From assembly GCA_047629975.1 (NCBI GenBank), contig JBLHUT010000009.1, positions 1 through 31,707 of the forward strand: a stretch of 31,707 nt of DNA, written 5' to 3'. A program made the position numbers and the translations under genes. The stretch's first letter is position 1. Every line of letters begins with the position of its first letter. The notes beneath the pieces are model-generated. The model saw only the letters and a program-made list of their open reading frames with translations, was not told where the DNA came from and made no database searches. The DNA comes from JBLHUT01 sp047629975. GTDB taxonomy: Bacteria; Pseudomonadota; Alphaproteobacteria; Rhodobacterales; Rhodobacteraceae. Shown here one piece after another: positions 7,186 through 15,135 of this stretch.

Positions 7186-7730
7186 CACCAACCCCGACCA
7201 CAAAACTTGCCCGTGCCATCCATTTTGACGAAAGCGACATGAATGTGTTCCATTCCCCGGCACGCACGGGCGAATGGTGCCTTTCGGGTGGATTCGAGTT
7301 CTCCGACTGGGGACAAGGCGATCTGACAGGCAAGGCCCGGCAGGCATTTTCGAACGGCTGGCTTGGTGTTGAAACCTTTGGCAGAGTCACTTTTGTTGCC
7401 GTCACGCAGGTGGAACCGGGCGAAGTCGAAACACTGACCCGACATCTTGCCCAGCACTTTGTGGCGATCTACGGTGCCCCCTCGATCGAGGCTGCGTTGC
7501 CGGTTGCCGCCGAAGAAATCCGCCAGATGTCGGAGTTATGCGATGAACACGCGCCCAACACGCTGCTGACGGTGGCCCGCGAGTTGACAGAAGCAGGCGT
7601 GCGCGAAAGCTTTCGTGCAATCGAGCCGCAGGCCGCAGGATTGGATCAATTTGCTATTCACGGCGAACTGGACGAAGAGCCTCATTCCCACAATCACGAT
7701 CATGATCACTCTCACCAACACGATCATTAG
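7182..7730 (+). CDS. DUF6505-family protein with His-rich C-terminus
   Basis: This 182-residue soluble protein is the last gene of the DUF6494-apbC-ligase-like operon, starting inside an ATGA overlap with the previous stop (7182-7185). It has an N-terminal beta-rich region with a GEWCLSGGFEFSD segment (about residues 28-40) and a helical C-terminal half. The final 16 or so residues are a run of His, Asp and Asn alternating (HSHNHDHDHSHQHDH), a classic metal-binding tail seen in Ni, Zn or Co chaperones. The gene-order match suggests DUF6505. Storage or delivery of a divalent metal to the FDH machinery is an inference from the tail; no enzymatic motif is seen. Confidence 0.78.
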   Translation: MTPTPTTKLARAIHFDESDMNVFHSPARTGEWCLSGGFEFSDWGQGDLTGKARQAFSNGWLGVETFGRVTFVAVTQVEPGEVETLTRHLAQHFVAIYGAPSIEAALPVAAEEIRQMSELCDEHAPNTLLTVARELTEAGVRESFRAIEPQAAGLDQFAIHGELDEEPHSHNHDHDHSHQHDH

Positions 7731-7848
7731 GAAACAGGTCAAAACGGCAGGTCGGCCAGTGGCGCGCAGCCGGGTCTAGCGATCACGGCCCAGAGCCACC
7801 TGCCGGAACACTTCATGGCCCGGACCCGACCGCCACGGCGGTTGGGCA

Positions 7849-8532
7849 TCAAGTACCTGTATCAAGTACCGCCGTCATCCGTAGTTTTGCATGTTCGACA
7901 TGCTGCAAATGGGCCGCAAACGCACGATCAGGATCGCACGCCAACAGCGCCTCCAGCATTTCGCCATGCTCGCGATTCGAAACGGCAAGCCCGCCCCCCT
8001 GCACAAGACCCTTGGCACGGAACAGATGCATCTTTTGAACCAAACGGGAATATTCGCTTATCAGCGTCTTGTTGCCGCTCGCCTCGACGATAAGATCATG
8101 GAACGCTAGGTTGAGCGGATAATAGCGATCAAAATCGCCGTCAGCCGAGGCAGCCTCCATCTGCTCATGAAGCCTTTTGAGTTTTGAAAGTGTTTCCTCG
8201 TCGATCCTCTGGGCGGCCAACCGTCCTGCCAACCCGAAAAGAACGCCTCTGATTTCATAGATTTCAAGCGCCTCGTCCATGGTGAGCGTGCGCACAAAAA
8301 CACCGCGGTTCCGGATAACCTCGACGAAACCTTTCGCCTCCAGACTGCGCGTGGCTTCCCGAAGCGGGCCCCGGCTTGTCCCGAACCGTGTCGACAATTG
8401 AATTTCGTTCAACCGCTCTCCGGGTGCCAACTCTCCTTGCACGATCAGCCGCTCCAACTGCTTCTCAAGCGCACTGGTCAACGACGTTGTGCGCACGACG
8501 GCCAGATCCCCTAGCAATTCGTCCATTACCAA
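7849..8532 (-). CDS. GntR-family transcriptional regulator, FCD subgroup
   Basis: This 227-residue regulator has an N-terminal winged helix (residues 15-80; LNEIQLSTRFGTSRGPLREATRSLEAKGFV is the helix-turn-helix). It is followed by an all-helical FCD ligand-binding domain (residues 85-220) whose likely metal ligands include His145, His189 and His211. It is divergent from the ABC transporter operon beginning at 8992, and the 459-bp gap contains two palindromes next to its own start. It most likely represses that operon and itself, responding to the transported or degraded substrate, often a small organic acid in this subgroup. ATG 8532 and ATG 8526 are both possible starts. Confidence 0.9.
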   Translation of the reverse strand: MVMDELLGDLAVVRTTSLTSALEKQLERLIVQGELAPGERLNEIQLSTRFGTSRGPLREATRSLEAKGFVEVIRNRGVFVRTLTMDEALEIYEIRGVLFGLAGRLAAQRIDEETLSKLKRLHEQMEAASADGDFDRYYPLNLAFHDLIVEASGNKTLISEYSRLVQKMHLFRAKGLVQGGGLAVSNREHGEMLEALLACDPDRAFAAHLQHVEHAKLRMTAVLDTGT

Positions 8533-8556
8533 ACCCTATTCACTCAGCCAAACCCA

Positions 8557-8569
8557 CGTTGAGTCAACG
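8557..8569. promoter_or_regulatory. Odd-centred palindrome, candidate GntR operator
   Basis: CGTTGA-G-TCAACG is a perfect 13-bp palindrome with a single central base, 25 bp upstream of the GntR gene start. GntR-type dimers often bind such short odd-centred palindromes. It is suggestive of autoregulation but unproven. Confidence 0.45.
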
Positions 8570-8581
8570 CTAACATACAAG

Positions 8582-8589
8582 TGTATACA
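8582..8589. promoter_or_regulatory. TGTATACA palindrome, candidate FCD-regulator site
   Basis: TGTATACA lies within a TACAAGTGTATACATAT stretch. Several FCD-type GntR regulators of alphaproteobacteria recognise TTGTATACAA-like sites. A looser relative, AATTATACAAATT, occurs near 8887-8900 close to the ABC operon. The site is short, so chance occurrence is possible. Confidence 0.35.
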
Positions 8590-8991
8590 TATTACACCAA
8601 CAAATCCCGCCTGCGTCAATTTCGGCCTTAAAAAGCAACAGATGGGCAAAGTTCCTGCCGGACGGCCCTGTGATGCTCCCTTTTCAAGCACTTGATTAAC
8701 CGTCGCGCAAACATGTCACCCGCTTGGGTGCATCGGCACGCCACCTTTCCGACATACTGCGGCGCAAATTACCCCCTGTTAAAACCAGCAGACGCCCCGC
8801 AGTTAATCTTTAGGCTTCGCCGGACAAAGCGATCAATGGAGATATAATTTGCCCTAAAAATTGGCCGAAACGAAAAAATAGCCCATAAATTATACAAATT
8901 CAGGCGATCGTCCAAATTCCAACTGCTCTCTTGTGGAGAAAATTTAATTCATCTGCTTACCAACGGTTTGGTGGTGGAGAAGGAAATTATC
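8590..8991. promoter_or_regulatory. AT-rich leader of the ABC transporter operon
   Basis: These 402 bp contain no credible gene. The part from about 8820 to 8960 is markedly more AT-rich than its surroundings (TATAATTT, AAAAAAT and AATTATAC-like stretches) and should hold the promoter of the operon. A GGAGAAGGAA ribosome binding site at about 8976-8985 serves the GTG start at 8992. Confidence 0.4.
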
Positions 8992-9972
8992 GTGCGGACT
9001 GCTCTGGATCTGGAACTGGTGGCTTTGACAAAGCGCTATGGCGACACAACAGCAGTGGACAGTGTCAGTCACCTCTTTCCCGCCGGAAGATATGTGTGTC
9101 TGCTCGGACCATCCGGCTGCGGCAAGTCCTCGACCCTGCGTATGATCGCAGGGCACGAGACCGTAAGCGACGGGGCAATTCTGCTGGCTGGGACGGATAT
9201 TTCCAGACGCCCCCCCGCGCAACGCGGCACCGCGATGATGTTCCAGAACTATGCCCTGTTTCCCCATCTGTCGGTGATCGACAACGTTGCGTTCAGCCTC
9301 AAGATGAAGGGTGTTGACCGCGCCACCCGCCACAAAGAGGCGCACGAGGTGCTGGAGCTTGTGAGCATGGCCGATTTTTCCGCACGGATGCCGGCGCAAT
9401 TGTCAGGTGGCCAGCAACAACGGATCGCGTTGGCGCGTGCGCTTATCACCAAACCCCAGGTGCTGTTGCTTGACGAGCCGCTTTCAGCGCTTGATCCGTT
9501 TTTGCGCATCCGTATGCGCGGCGAGCTCAAACGGCTGCAACGCGAACTTGGCATTACGTTTCTGCATGTCACACACGGGCAGGACGAGGCGCTGGCGCTG
9601 GCCGATGAGGTCGTTGTGATGAACAACGCAGTCATCGAACAGGCAGGCTCTGCGCGCGATGTCTTCAACACGCCGACGTCGGAATTCGTGGCACGCTTTA
9701 TGGGGGGACATAACGTCATTACCCTTGACGGTGCAAAGCATGCCCTGCGCGCCGATCGCACGCGCCTGACCCCGTCGGGAGCCGGTGTGTCCGTCACTGT
9801 AACGGGCGTCGAGTATCAAGGCGCCCATGTGTCCGTAGCCGTCAGCGGAGCAATTGGTGACGATCTGGTTGCACTGGTGCCGGAGGGCGAGTTCTTTGAC
9901 GCCCCCTACAGCATCGGAGACGCGGCAACCGCAAACTGGAACACCGACGATCTGCATGCCCTGACCCATTGA
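8992..9972 (+). CDS. ABC transporter ATP-binding protein (PotA-like)
   Basis: This 326-residue cytoplasmic ATPase of the spermidine/putrescine-type importer class has Walker A GPSGCGKS at 39-46, Q-loop Gln85, signature LSGGQ at 138-142, Walker B VLLLDEP at 157-163 and switch His195. The C-terminal 90 residues form the TOBE-type beta barrel usual in PotA, FbpC and MalK relatives. GTG 8992 is chosen over TTG 8968 and the GTGs at 8971/8974 because GGAGAAGGAA lies at the right distance. It energises the two permeases encoded at 11419 and 12308. The transported compound is unknown; polyamine-like binding proteins of this class also take up amino-acid derivatives. Confidence 0.93.
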   Translation: MRTALDLELVALTKRYGDTTAVDSVSHLFPAGRYVCLLGPSGCGKSSTLRMIAGHETVSDGAILLAGTDISRRPPAQRGTAMMFQNYALFPHLSVIDNVAFSLKMKGVDRATRHKEAHEVLELVSMADFSARMPAQLSGGQQQRIALARALITKPQVLLLDEPLSALDPFLRIRMRGELKRLQRELGITFLHVTHGQDEALALADEVVVMNNAVIEQAGSARDVFNTPTSEFVARFMGGHNVITLDGAKHALRADRTRLTPSGAGVSVTVTGVEYQGAHVSVAVSGAIGDDLVALVPEGEFFDAPYSIGDAATANWNTDDLHALTH

Positions 9973-10041
9973 CCTGCGTGACAGGGCTGCAATCGCATAT
10001 TTTACCGACACTAAACGACCAATAAACCCAAGGAGGTCCGT

Positions 10042-11331
10042 ATGACCAAAACACTGAAAGACACCACCCTGATCAGCCGACGCTCGGTGCTTCGCGGTGC
10101 CACTGCCGTTGCAGGTGCCGCCGCAACCACGACCCTGAGCGCACCAATGATCTGGGCCCAGAACATCAAAAACGTCACCCTGCGCCAGTTCGGCACAGGT
10201 GTTTCGAACCTGAACGACGTCGCAGACAAGGTCAAAGAAGACCTCGGCTTCACGCTCGAGATGACCGCACTTGACAGTGACAGCGTCACACAGCGCGCCG
10301 CAACACAGCCCAAAAGCTTTGACATCGCCGACATCGAGTACTGGATCTGCAAGAAGGTTTGGCCAACAGGCAACCTGCAGGCCATGGATGTCTCGAAGAT
10401 CGCCAACTACGACAAGATCGTCGGCACCTTCAAATCCGGCAAACTGACCCCCGACAGCGTTGTCGCCCAAGGCACCGCCCCAAGCACCGTCGGTTTTGTC
10501 GATGGTCCCGGCTCGACCCAGTTCTCCACCGAAGAATCCGGTTGGATGACACTGATCCCGACGATCTATAATGCCGACACACTGGGCATCCGCCCCGACC
10601 TGATCAACCGTCCGATCAGCACGTGGGCCGAATTGCTGAACCCAGAGTTCAAGGGCAAGGCCTCGATCCTCGACATCTCTTCGATCGGCATCATGGACAT
10701 GGCGATGGTTTGCGAATCCATGGGTGAGATCACCTATGGCGACAAAGGCAACATGACCCGTGAAGAGATCGACAAGACGATCGGCATCTTTACCGAAGCC
10801 AAGAAGAACGGTCAGTTCCGCGCATTCTGGAAGTCGTTCGACGAGAGCGTCAACCTGATGGCATCCGGCGAAGTCGTGATCCAGTCCATGTGGTCGCCTG
10901 CGATTACGGCTGTGCGTTCAAAGGGCATCCCGTGCGTCTATCAACCCCTCAAGGAAGGCTATCGCAGCTGGGGCGGCGGCATCGGTCTGTCGGCCAACCT
11001 GTCCGGCCTCGAGCTGGATGCGGCATACGAATACATCAACTGGTACCTCAGCGGCTGGGTCGGTGGATATCTGATGCGTCAGGGGTATTACTCTGCTGTG
11101 CCAGAGACCTCCAAGAACTTCATGACCGCCGACGAGTGGGGCTACTGGTTCGAAGGCAAAGCGGCACAGGGCGACATCGCCAACCCGCAAGGCGTCGTGA
11201 TGGAGAAGGCCGGCGCGGTGCGCGATGGCGGATCTTTCTACGAGCGTATGGGCGCTGTGGCGTGCTGGAACGCTGTCATGGACGAGAACCAGTACATGGT
11301 TCGCAAGTGGAACGAATTCATCGCAGCCTAA
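10042..11331 (+). CDS. Tat-exported ABC solute-binding protein
   Basis: This 429-residue periplasmic binding protein of the PotD/extracellular-solute-binding class has a twin-arginine signal (SRRSVLRGATAVAG at 12-25, cleavage expected near APMIWAQ). Tat export suggests folding before transport, perhaps with a bound cofactor or metal. It contains aromatic-rich pocket segments (SIIDIADIEYWICKKVWP-like region at about 95-110 and EYINWYLSGWVGGYLM at about 332-347). A consensus AAGGAGGT ribosome binding site precedes the start, predicting high translation. An intrinsic terminator follows the gene and separates its expression from the permeases. The ligand is not predictable from sequence; context points to an amide, hydantoin or N-acyl amine. 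Confidence 0.9.
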   Translation: MTKTLKDTTLISRRSVLRGATAVAGAAATTTLSAPMIWAQNIKNVTLRQFGTGVSNLNDVADKVKEDLGFTLEMTALDSDSVTQRAATQPKSFDIADIEYWICKKVWPTGNLQAMDVSKIANYDKIVGTFKSGKLTPDSVVAQGTAPSTVGFVDGPGSTQFSTEESGWMTLIPTIYNADTLGIRPDLINRPISTWAELLNPEFKGKASILDISSIGIMDMAMVCESMGEITYGDKGNMTREEIDKTIGIFTEAKKNGQFRAFWKSFDESVNLMASGEVVIQSMWSPAITAVRSKGIPCVYQPLKEGYRSWGGGIGLSANLSGLELDAAYEYINWYLSGWVGGYLMRQGYYSAVPETSKNFMTADEWGYWFEGKAAQGDIANPQGVVMEKAGAVRDGGSFYERMGAVACWNAVMDENQYMVRKWNEFIAA

Positions 11332-11385
11332 GCGACGAAATCCAGCAAAGGCCATGCCACCCGATCCGGCACGGTCTTTGCACCA

Positions 11386-11417
11386 CCCTTTCCCGCCCTC
11401 GCGGGAAGGGGTTTTTT
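11386..11417 (+). terminator. Intrinsic terminator overlapping the next ribosome binding site
   Basis: An 11-bp stem (11386-11396 pairing with 11401-11411, one T-G wobble) with a CCTC loop is followed directly by six T. This is a textbook rho-independent terminator between the binding-protein gene and the first permease. Its 3' arm is GCGGGAAGGGG, which also supplies the purine-rich ribosome binding site of the permease start at 11419. Read-through is therefore needed for the permeases, and folding of the hairpin would hide their ribosome binding site. Confidence 0.88.
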
Positions 11418-11418
11418 G

Positions 11419-12306
11419 ATGCAGAACAGAAAAGCGGCAGCCATGGCAAATCTGACAGGTTCAAAAAATATCAAAGGATGGCTTCTGGTTTCGCCGTTGA
11501 TGGCGGTGCTCACTGCGTTTCTTATCCTTCCGATCATCATGATCGTGACCGTCAGCTTCTGGGGGGCGACAGAATTCTCAATCTATCCCGCGTTCCAGTT
11601 CGACAATTACGAGTTCCTGTTCGGATCGCCCGTCACCTATTCGGTCTTCATCAAAACTCTGATGTTTGCGTCGATCACATGGATCATCACCTTGCTTATC
11701 GGCTTTACTGTGGCCTATTTTCTGGCGTTCCACGTGCATACGCTGACGTGGCAAATCGCCTTGTTCCTGCTCTGCACCATCCCGTTCTGGACCTCGAATA
11801 TCATCAGAATGATTTCATGGATCCCGTTTCTGGGCCGCAACGGAATTGCGAACACCACACTCATTAATATGGGTGTGATCGACACCCCGCTGGAGTGGCT
11901 TCTGTTTTCGGATTTCGCGGTTATTCTCGCCTTTGTGCACCTTTATACGCTGTTTATGGTCGTGCCGATTTTCAACACGATGATGCGTATCGACCATTCC
12001 CTGATCGAGGCTGCGCGCGACGGAGGCGCCAACGGACTTCAGATACTGACAAACGTGATTATCCCCCTGACCAAGCCGGGCATCATGATCGGGTCCATCT
12101 TTGTCGTCACATTGGTGATGGGTGATTTCATCACCGTGCGCTTTATGTCGGGCAGTCAGTCGGCAAACGTCGGGCGGCTGATTTCGAACGATATCGCCTT
12201 GCTGCAATATCCCTCTGCGGCGGCCACGGCCGTGGTACTTCTGGCGACGGTCATGATCATGATTGCGATCATGCTGCGCTTTGTCGATATCCGAAAGGAG
12301 CTTTGA
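11419..12306 (+). CDS. ABC transporter permease (PotB-like)
   Basis: This 295-residue inner-membrane protein has about six transmembrane helices. The binding-protein-dependent transport EAA loop EAARDGGANGLQILTNVIIPLTKPG lies near residues 195-219 and contacts the ATPase. The start at ATG 11419 uses GGAAGGGG inside the terminator stem; an internal ATG at 11443 has no good ribosome binding site. It is followed by 1 bp and then the second permease. It forms the channel with the next gene product. Confidence 0.92.
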   Translation: MQNRKAAAMANLTGSKNIKGWLLVSPLMAVLTAFLILPIIMIVTVSFWGATEFSIYPAFQFDNYEFLFGSPVTYSVFIKTLMFASITWIITLLIGFTVAYFLAFHVHTLTWQIALFLLCTIPFWTSNIIRMISWIPFLGRNGIANTTLINMGVIDTPLEWLLFSDFAVILAFVHLYTLFMVVPIFNTMMRIDHSLIEAARDGGANGLQILTNVIIPLTKPGIMIGSIFVVTLVMGDFITVRFMSGSQSANVGRLISNDIALLQYPSAAATAVVLLATVMIMIAIMLRFVDIRKEL

Positions 12307-12307
12307 G

Positions 12308-13150
12308 ATGTCAGAGAACCGGCCCCGTTCGTTCTATTTTCTCGCGGCCTTTTTTGCGGTCTTCATCCTGTTTCTTTACGGCCCCACGATCACCATTGCG
12401 ATCTTGTCGTTTCAAGGTCCCCAAGGCGGCCTGACCTTTCCGATGAACGGTGTCTCGATGCACTGGTATTTCGATCTGTTCGAGCAACAGGCCGTCGGCG
12501 ATATCTGGGGTTCGTTCCGCCGCTCGCTGGTGCTGGGGCTGATGGTGATGGTCACCACGGTTATCGTGTCAGTGATGGGCGGGCTGGCCTTTCGCCAGCG
12601 GTTTCGCGGCGCGACCCCGTTGTTCTATCTGATCATCACCAGCCTTACGATCCCGTCGATCCTTGTGTCTCTCGGGGTCGGCCTGATCTTCGGGCAGACG
12701 AACATGGACGTGCATTGGTCAACGTCCGGCTTCGGGTCGCAGCTTACCTGGACCCTGCCGTTTGGATTGCTGATCATGTTTGCGGTCTTCAACCGGTTCG
12801 ATCCATCCTACGAGGAGGCCGCGCGCGATCAAGGCGCCACCGGATGGCAAACCTTTCGCCACGTGGTGCTGCCGATCATTGCGCCCAGCCTGATCGGGGT
12901 TGCCCTGTTCGGCTTTACGCTTTCGTACGACGAGTTTGCCCGAACGCTGATGACAGCGGGGTCGTACAACACTCTCCCGCTCGAGATTTTCGGCATGACG
13001 ACCAACGTCACCTCGCCTGTGCTTTACGCTCTGGGAACGCTGACCACGATCTTTTCGCTGGTCATCATCGGAATTTTTCTGGTCATCGCCCTGTGGTCGC
13101 AACGCAAGCAATCCAGACAAGGCTCCGATGCCGGCAAGGGGTTGGTCTAA
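12308..13150 (+). CDS. ABC transporter permease (PotC-like)
   Basis: This 280-residue inner-membrane protein has about six transmembrane helices and an EAA loop EEAARDQGATGWQTFRHVVLPIIAP near residues 174-198. The start at 12308 follows the first permease stop at once (TGAGATG), with AAAGGAG as ribosome binding site within the end of the previous gene. An earlier in-frame start at 12263 would only overlap the first permease and is rejected. It completes the importer; the racemase gene begins 3 bp after its stop. Confidence 0.92.
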   Translation: MSENRPRSFYFLAAFFAVFILFLYGPTITIAILSFQGPQGGLTFPMNGVSMHWYFDLFEQQAVGDIWGSFRRSLVLGLMVMVTTVIVSVMGGLAFRQRFRGATPLFYLIITSLTIPSILVSLGVGLIFGQTNMDVHWSTSGFGSQLTWTLPFGLLIMFAVFNRFDPSYEEAARDQGATGWQTFRHVVLPIIAPSLIGVALFGFTLSYDEFARTLMTAGSYNTLPLEIFGMTTNVTSPVLYALGTLTTIFSLVIIGIFLVIALWSQRKQSRQGSDAGKGLV

Positions 13151-13153
13151 GTC

Positions 13154-13837
13154 ATGCGCATCGCCGTCATAAACCCCAATGCCACCCGCTCGATGACCGA
13201 AAAGATTGTCGTGGCGGCGCGTGCCGCATCGCCACTGGACGTCGAAATCGAGGGCCGTACCTGCGTCGGGGCGCCCGCGTCCATTCAGGGACCTGATGAT
13301 GGTGACGCCGCCCTGCCCTTTGTTCTGGAGCAAGTCGCTGAAGCCGAGGCAGGTGGAGCAGACGCCTGCATCATCGCGTGTTTCGATGATACCGGCCTTT
13401 TTCTGGCGCGACGGGCTGCAAATATTCCGGTCATCGGCATCGGCGAGGCCGCGTTTCACGTCGCCATGCTGTTGGGTCACCGCTTTAGCGTTGTGACAAC
13501 CCTGTCGATCTCGGTTCCGGTGATCGAGGCAAACATCGTCGCCTACGGGTTGGAAAGCCATTGTGCCCGCGTCAGAGCCAGCGAGGTGCCTGTACTGGAT
13601 CTTGAAAAACCCGGCTCGGACGCGCGCATCAAAGTCTCGGACGAGGTCGCTCGTGCGCTGGTCGAAGATAACGCCGGCGCAATCGTTCTGGGCTGTGCGG
13701 GAATGGCCGATCTGGCTGCCGATCTGGCAAAACAACACGGCGCCCCCGTGATCGACGGCGTAGCGGCGGCGTGCGGGATGGCGGCGGCCCTCGTGCGGCT
13801 CGGACCCGGAGTGCGCCCCCGCAGGCGTGCTCCTTGA
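13154..13837 (+). CDS. Asp/Glu-hydantoin racemase family protein
   Basis: This 227-residue cytoplasmic enzyme is of the aspartate/glutamate/hydantoin racemase fold, closest in style to hydantoin racemase (HyuE). The two catalytic cysteines are in place at Cys76 (IIACFDDTG) and Cys181 (VLGCAGMADL), and the N-terminal INPNAT substrate loop is at 6-11. It would interconvert enantiomers of a cyclic amide or amino-acid derivative taken up by the adjacent transporter. It starts 3 bp after the second permease stop. No hydantoinase or carbamoylase is seen in the window, so the hydrolytic partner may be the deacetylase-fold enzyme immediately downstream. Confidence 0.88.
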   Translation: MRIAVINPNATRSMTEKIVVAARAASPLDVEIEGRTCVGAPASIQGPDDGDAALPFVLEQVAEAEAGGADACIIACFDDTGLFLARRAANIPVIGIGEAAFHVAMLLGHRFSVVTTLSISVPVIEANIVAYGLESHCARVRASEVPVLDLEKPGSDARIKVSDEVARALVEDNAGAIVLGCAGMADLAADLAKQHGAPVIDGVAAACGMAAALVRLGPGVRPRRRAP

Positions 13838-13883
13838 ACGCTTCGTCGCCCGCGCCACCCATCACAAAACAGGAAACAGAACA

Positions 13884-14789
13884 ATGACCCAGAAGAAAAT
13901 CATGTGTGCGTTTGGCACGGACATCGACTCTGTTGCAGGATGGATCGGCTCTTATGGCGGGGGCGACTCGCCATCAGATATCCAGCGCGGAATTTTCGCG
14001 ACCGAAGTCGGCATTCCGCGCCTGCTGAAATTGTTCAAGAAATACGATCTTCAGACAAGCTTTTTCATCCCCGGACACAGCCTTGAGACATTTCCCAAGG
14101 AAATGCAGATGATCGTTGATCAGGGCCACGAGGTGGGCGCACACGGCTACTCGCACGAAAACCCCGTCGCAATGACCCCGACCCAAGAGGAAGACGTGCT
14201 GGTCAAATCCATCGAGCTGATCGACAAGCTGACCGGAAAGTCGCCGCGCGGCTATGTGGCGCCGTGGTGGGAAATGTCGAATTCGACTGCGGCCCTGTTG
14301 CAGAAATACGGGTTCTCCTATGATCACAGTCAGGGCTACCGCGATTTTCAGCCATTTTATGCCCGTGTGGGCGATGAGTGGACGACCATCGACTACACAA
14401 AGGCCGCTGAAAGCTGGATGAAGCCGTTGGTGCATGGCAACGAGATCGACCTCGTTGATATTGCCGCCAACTGGTACGTCGATGACCTGCCACCGATGAT
14501 GTTCATCAAAAAGTCGCCCAACAGCCACGGCTTTGTGAACCCGCGCGACATCGAGCAGATGTGGAAGGACCAGTTCGACTGGGTCTACCGCGAGATGGAT
14601 TACGCAGTCTTTGCGATCACCATTCACCCCGATGTGTCGGGCCGCCCGCAGGTTTTGTTGATGCTGGAGCGGCTGATCGAGTATATCAACGGCCACGAGG
14701 GCGTCGAATGGATGCCGTTCGAAGCGATCGCCGATGATTTCCGCGCCCGCTTCCCGTTCGAGGGCGACGCCCGCCCCGAGGTCATCTGA
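13884..14789 (+). CDS. Polysaccharide-deacetylase-fold hydrolase (PuuE-like)
   Basis: This 301-residue enzyme is of the NodB/polysaccharide deacetylase superfamily, in the cytosolic branch that includes PuuE allantoinase and N-acyl or cyclic amide hydrolases. Metal-site residues are visible as D13/D15 (GTDIDS) and the HxxxH pair His87/His91 (AHGYSHENP). The late motif with His248 (ITIHPDVSGRP) is present. It lacks a signal peptide, arguing for a small-molecule substrate rather than a polymer. The start at 13884 has AGGAAAC upstream; an in-frame earlier start at 13827 is rejected because it overlaps the racemase. Its neighbours (racemase, importer, metal GTPase) suggest a metal-dependent amidase acting on the imported compound. 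Confidence 0.87.
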   Translation: MTQKKIMCAFGTDIDSVAGWIGSYGGGDSPSDIQRGIFATEVGIPRLLKLFKKYDLQTSFFIPGHSLETFPKEMQMIVDQGHEVGAHGYSHENPVAMTPTQEEDVLVKSIELIDKLTGKSPRGYVAPWWEMSNSTAALLQKYGFSYDHSQGYRDFQPFYARVGDEWTTIDYTKAAESWMKPLVHGNEIDLVDIAANWYVDDLPPMMFIKKSPNSHGFVNPRDIEQMWKDQFDWVYREMDYAVFAITIHPDVSGRPQVLLMLERLIEYINGHEGVEWMPFEAIADDFRARFPFEGDARPEVI

Positions 14790-14813
14790 CCTCTCTGACG
14801 AAAGGACTGCGCC

Positions 14814-15116
14814 ATGTGTGCCAATTGCGGGTTTCCTGCGGCCGCAGGACATTGGACCGAGGCCGGTTCGGTCACGGCCACGGACCGGATGCGCGCCCGT
14901 TACCGGCGCGCCCAGGTTCTGAACACCGTGTTGCCGGCCTTCGGGTTGGCAGCACATGACGACGGACAGGTTCCCGGCATCGCGCTGTCCTCTTCGACGG
15001 GCGACAGTGCGCGCGCCACGGACCTTGAGCAGTTCTGGATTCTGGCCGAGAAAATGACCGGTCACGCCATTGACCCGCTTGATCCGCGCTTGCTCGCCCT
15101 GACCGTTGCCCGCTGA
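14814..15116 (+). CDS. Small CxxC protein of unknown function
   Basis: This 100-residue soluble protein begins MCANCGFPAAAGHW, a CxxC right at the N-terminus (Cys2, Cys5) with a nearby His13, which looks like a metal or zinc-binding knuckle. The rest is helical with an Arg-rich segment (TATDRMRARYRRAQVLNTVLP) and no recognised domain. GAAAGGAC serves as ribosome binding site. It lies 24 bp after the deacetylase gene and 19 bp before the preferred start of the COG0523 GTPase (10 bp overlap if the GTPase uses TTG 15106). This adjacency suggests it is a partner or acceptor of the GTPase in metal delivery; that is inference. Confidence 0.75.
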   Translation: MCANCGFPAAAGHWTEAGSVTATDRMRARYRRAQVLNTVLPAFGLAAHDDGQVPGIALSSSTGDSARATDLEQFWILAEKMTGHAIDPLDPRLLALTVAR

Positions 15117-15135
15117 GATCCCCGCCGAGGGGCGG

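Noticed and set aside
6274..7347. Minus-strand frame of 357 codons
   Set aside because: It is antisense to apbC, the ligase-like gene and the DUF6505 gene, with no recognisable domain.
9484..10470. Minus-strand frame of 328 codons across the ATPase and binding-protein genes
   Set aside because: It runs through the intergenic ribosome binding site and opposes two clear ABC genes; it has no domain.
12719..13858. Minus-strand frame of 379 codons under permease 2 and the racemase
   Set aside because: Low-complexity, Arg/His/Gly-rich translation; the plus-strand genes have catalytic and EAA motifs.
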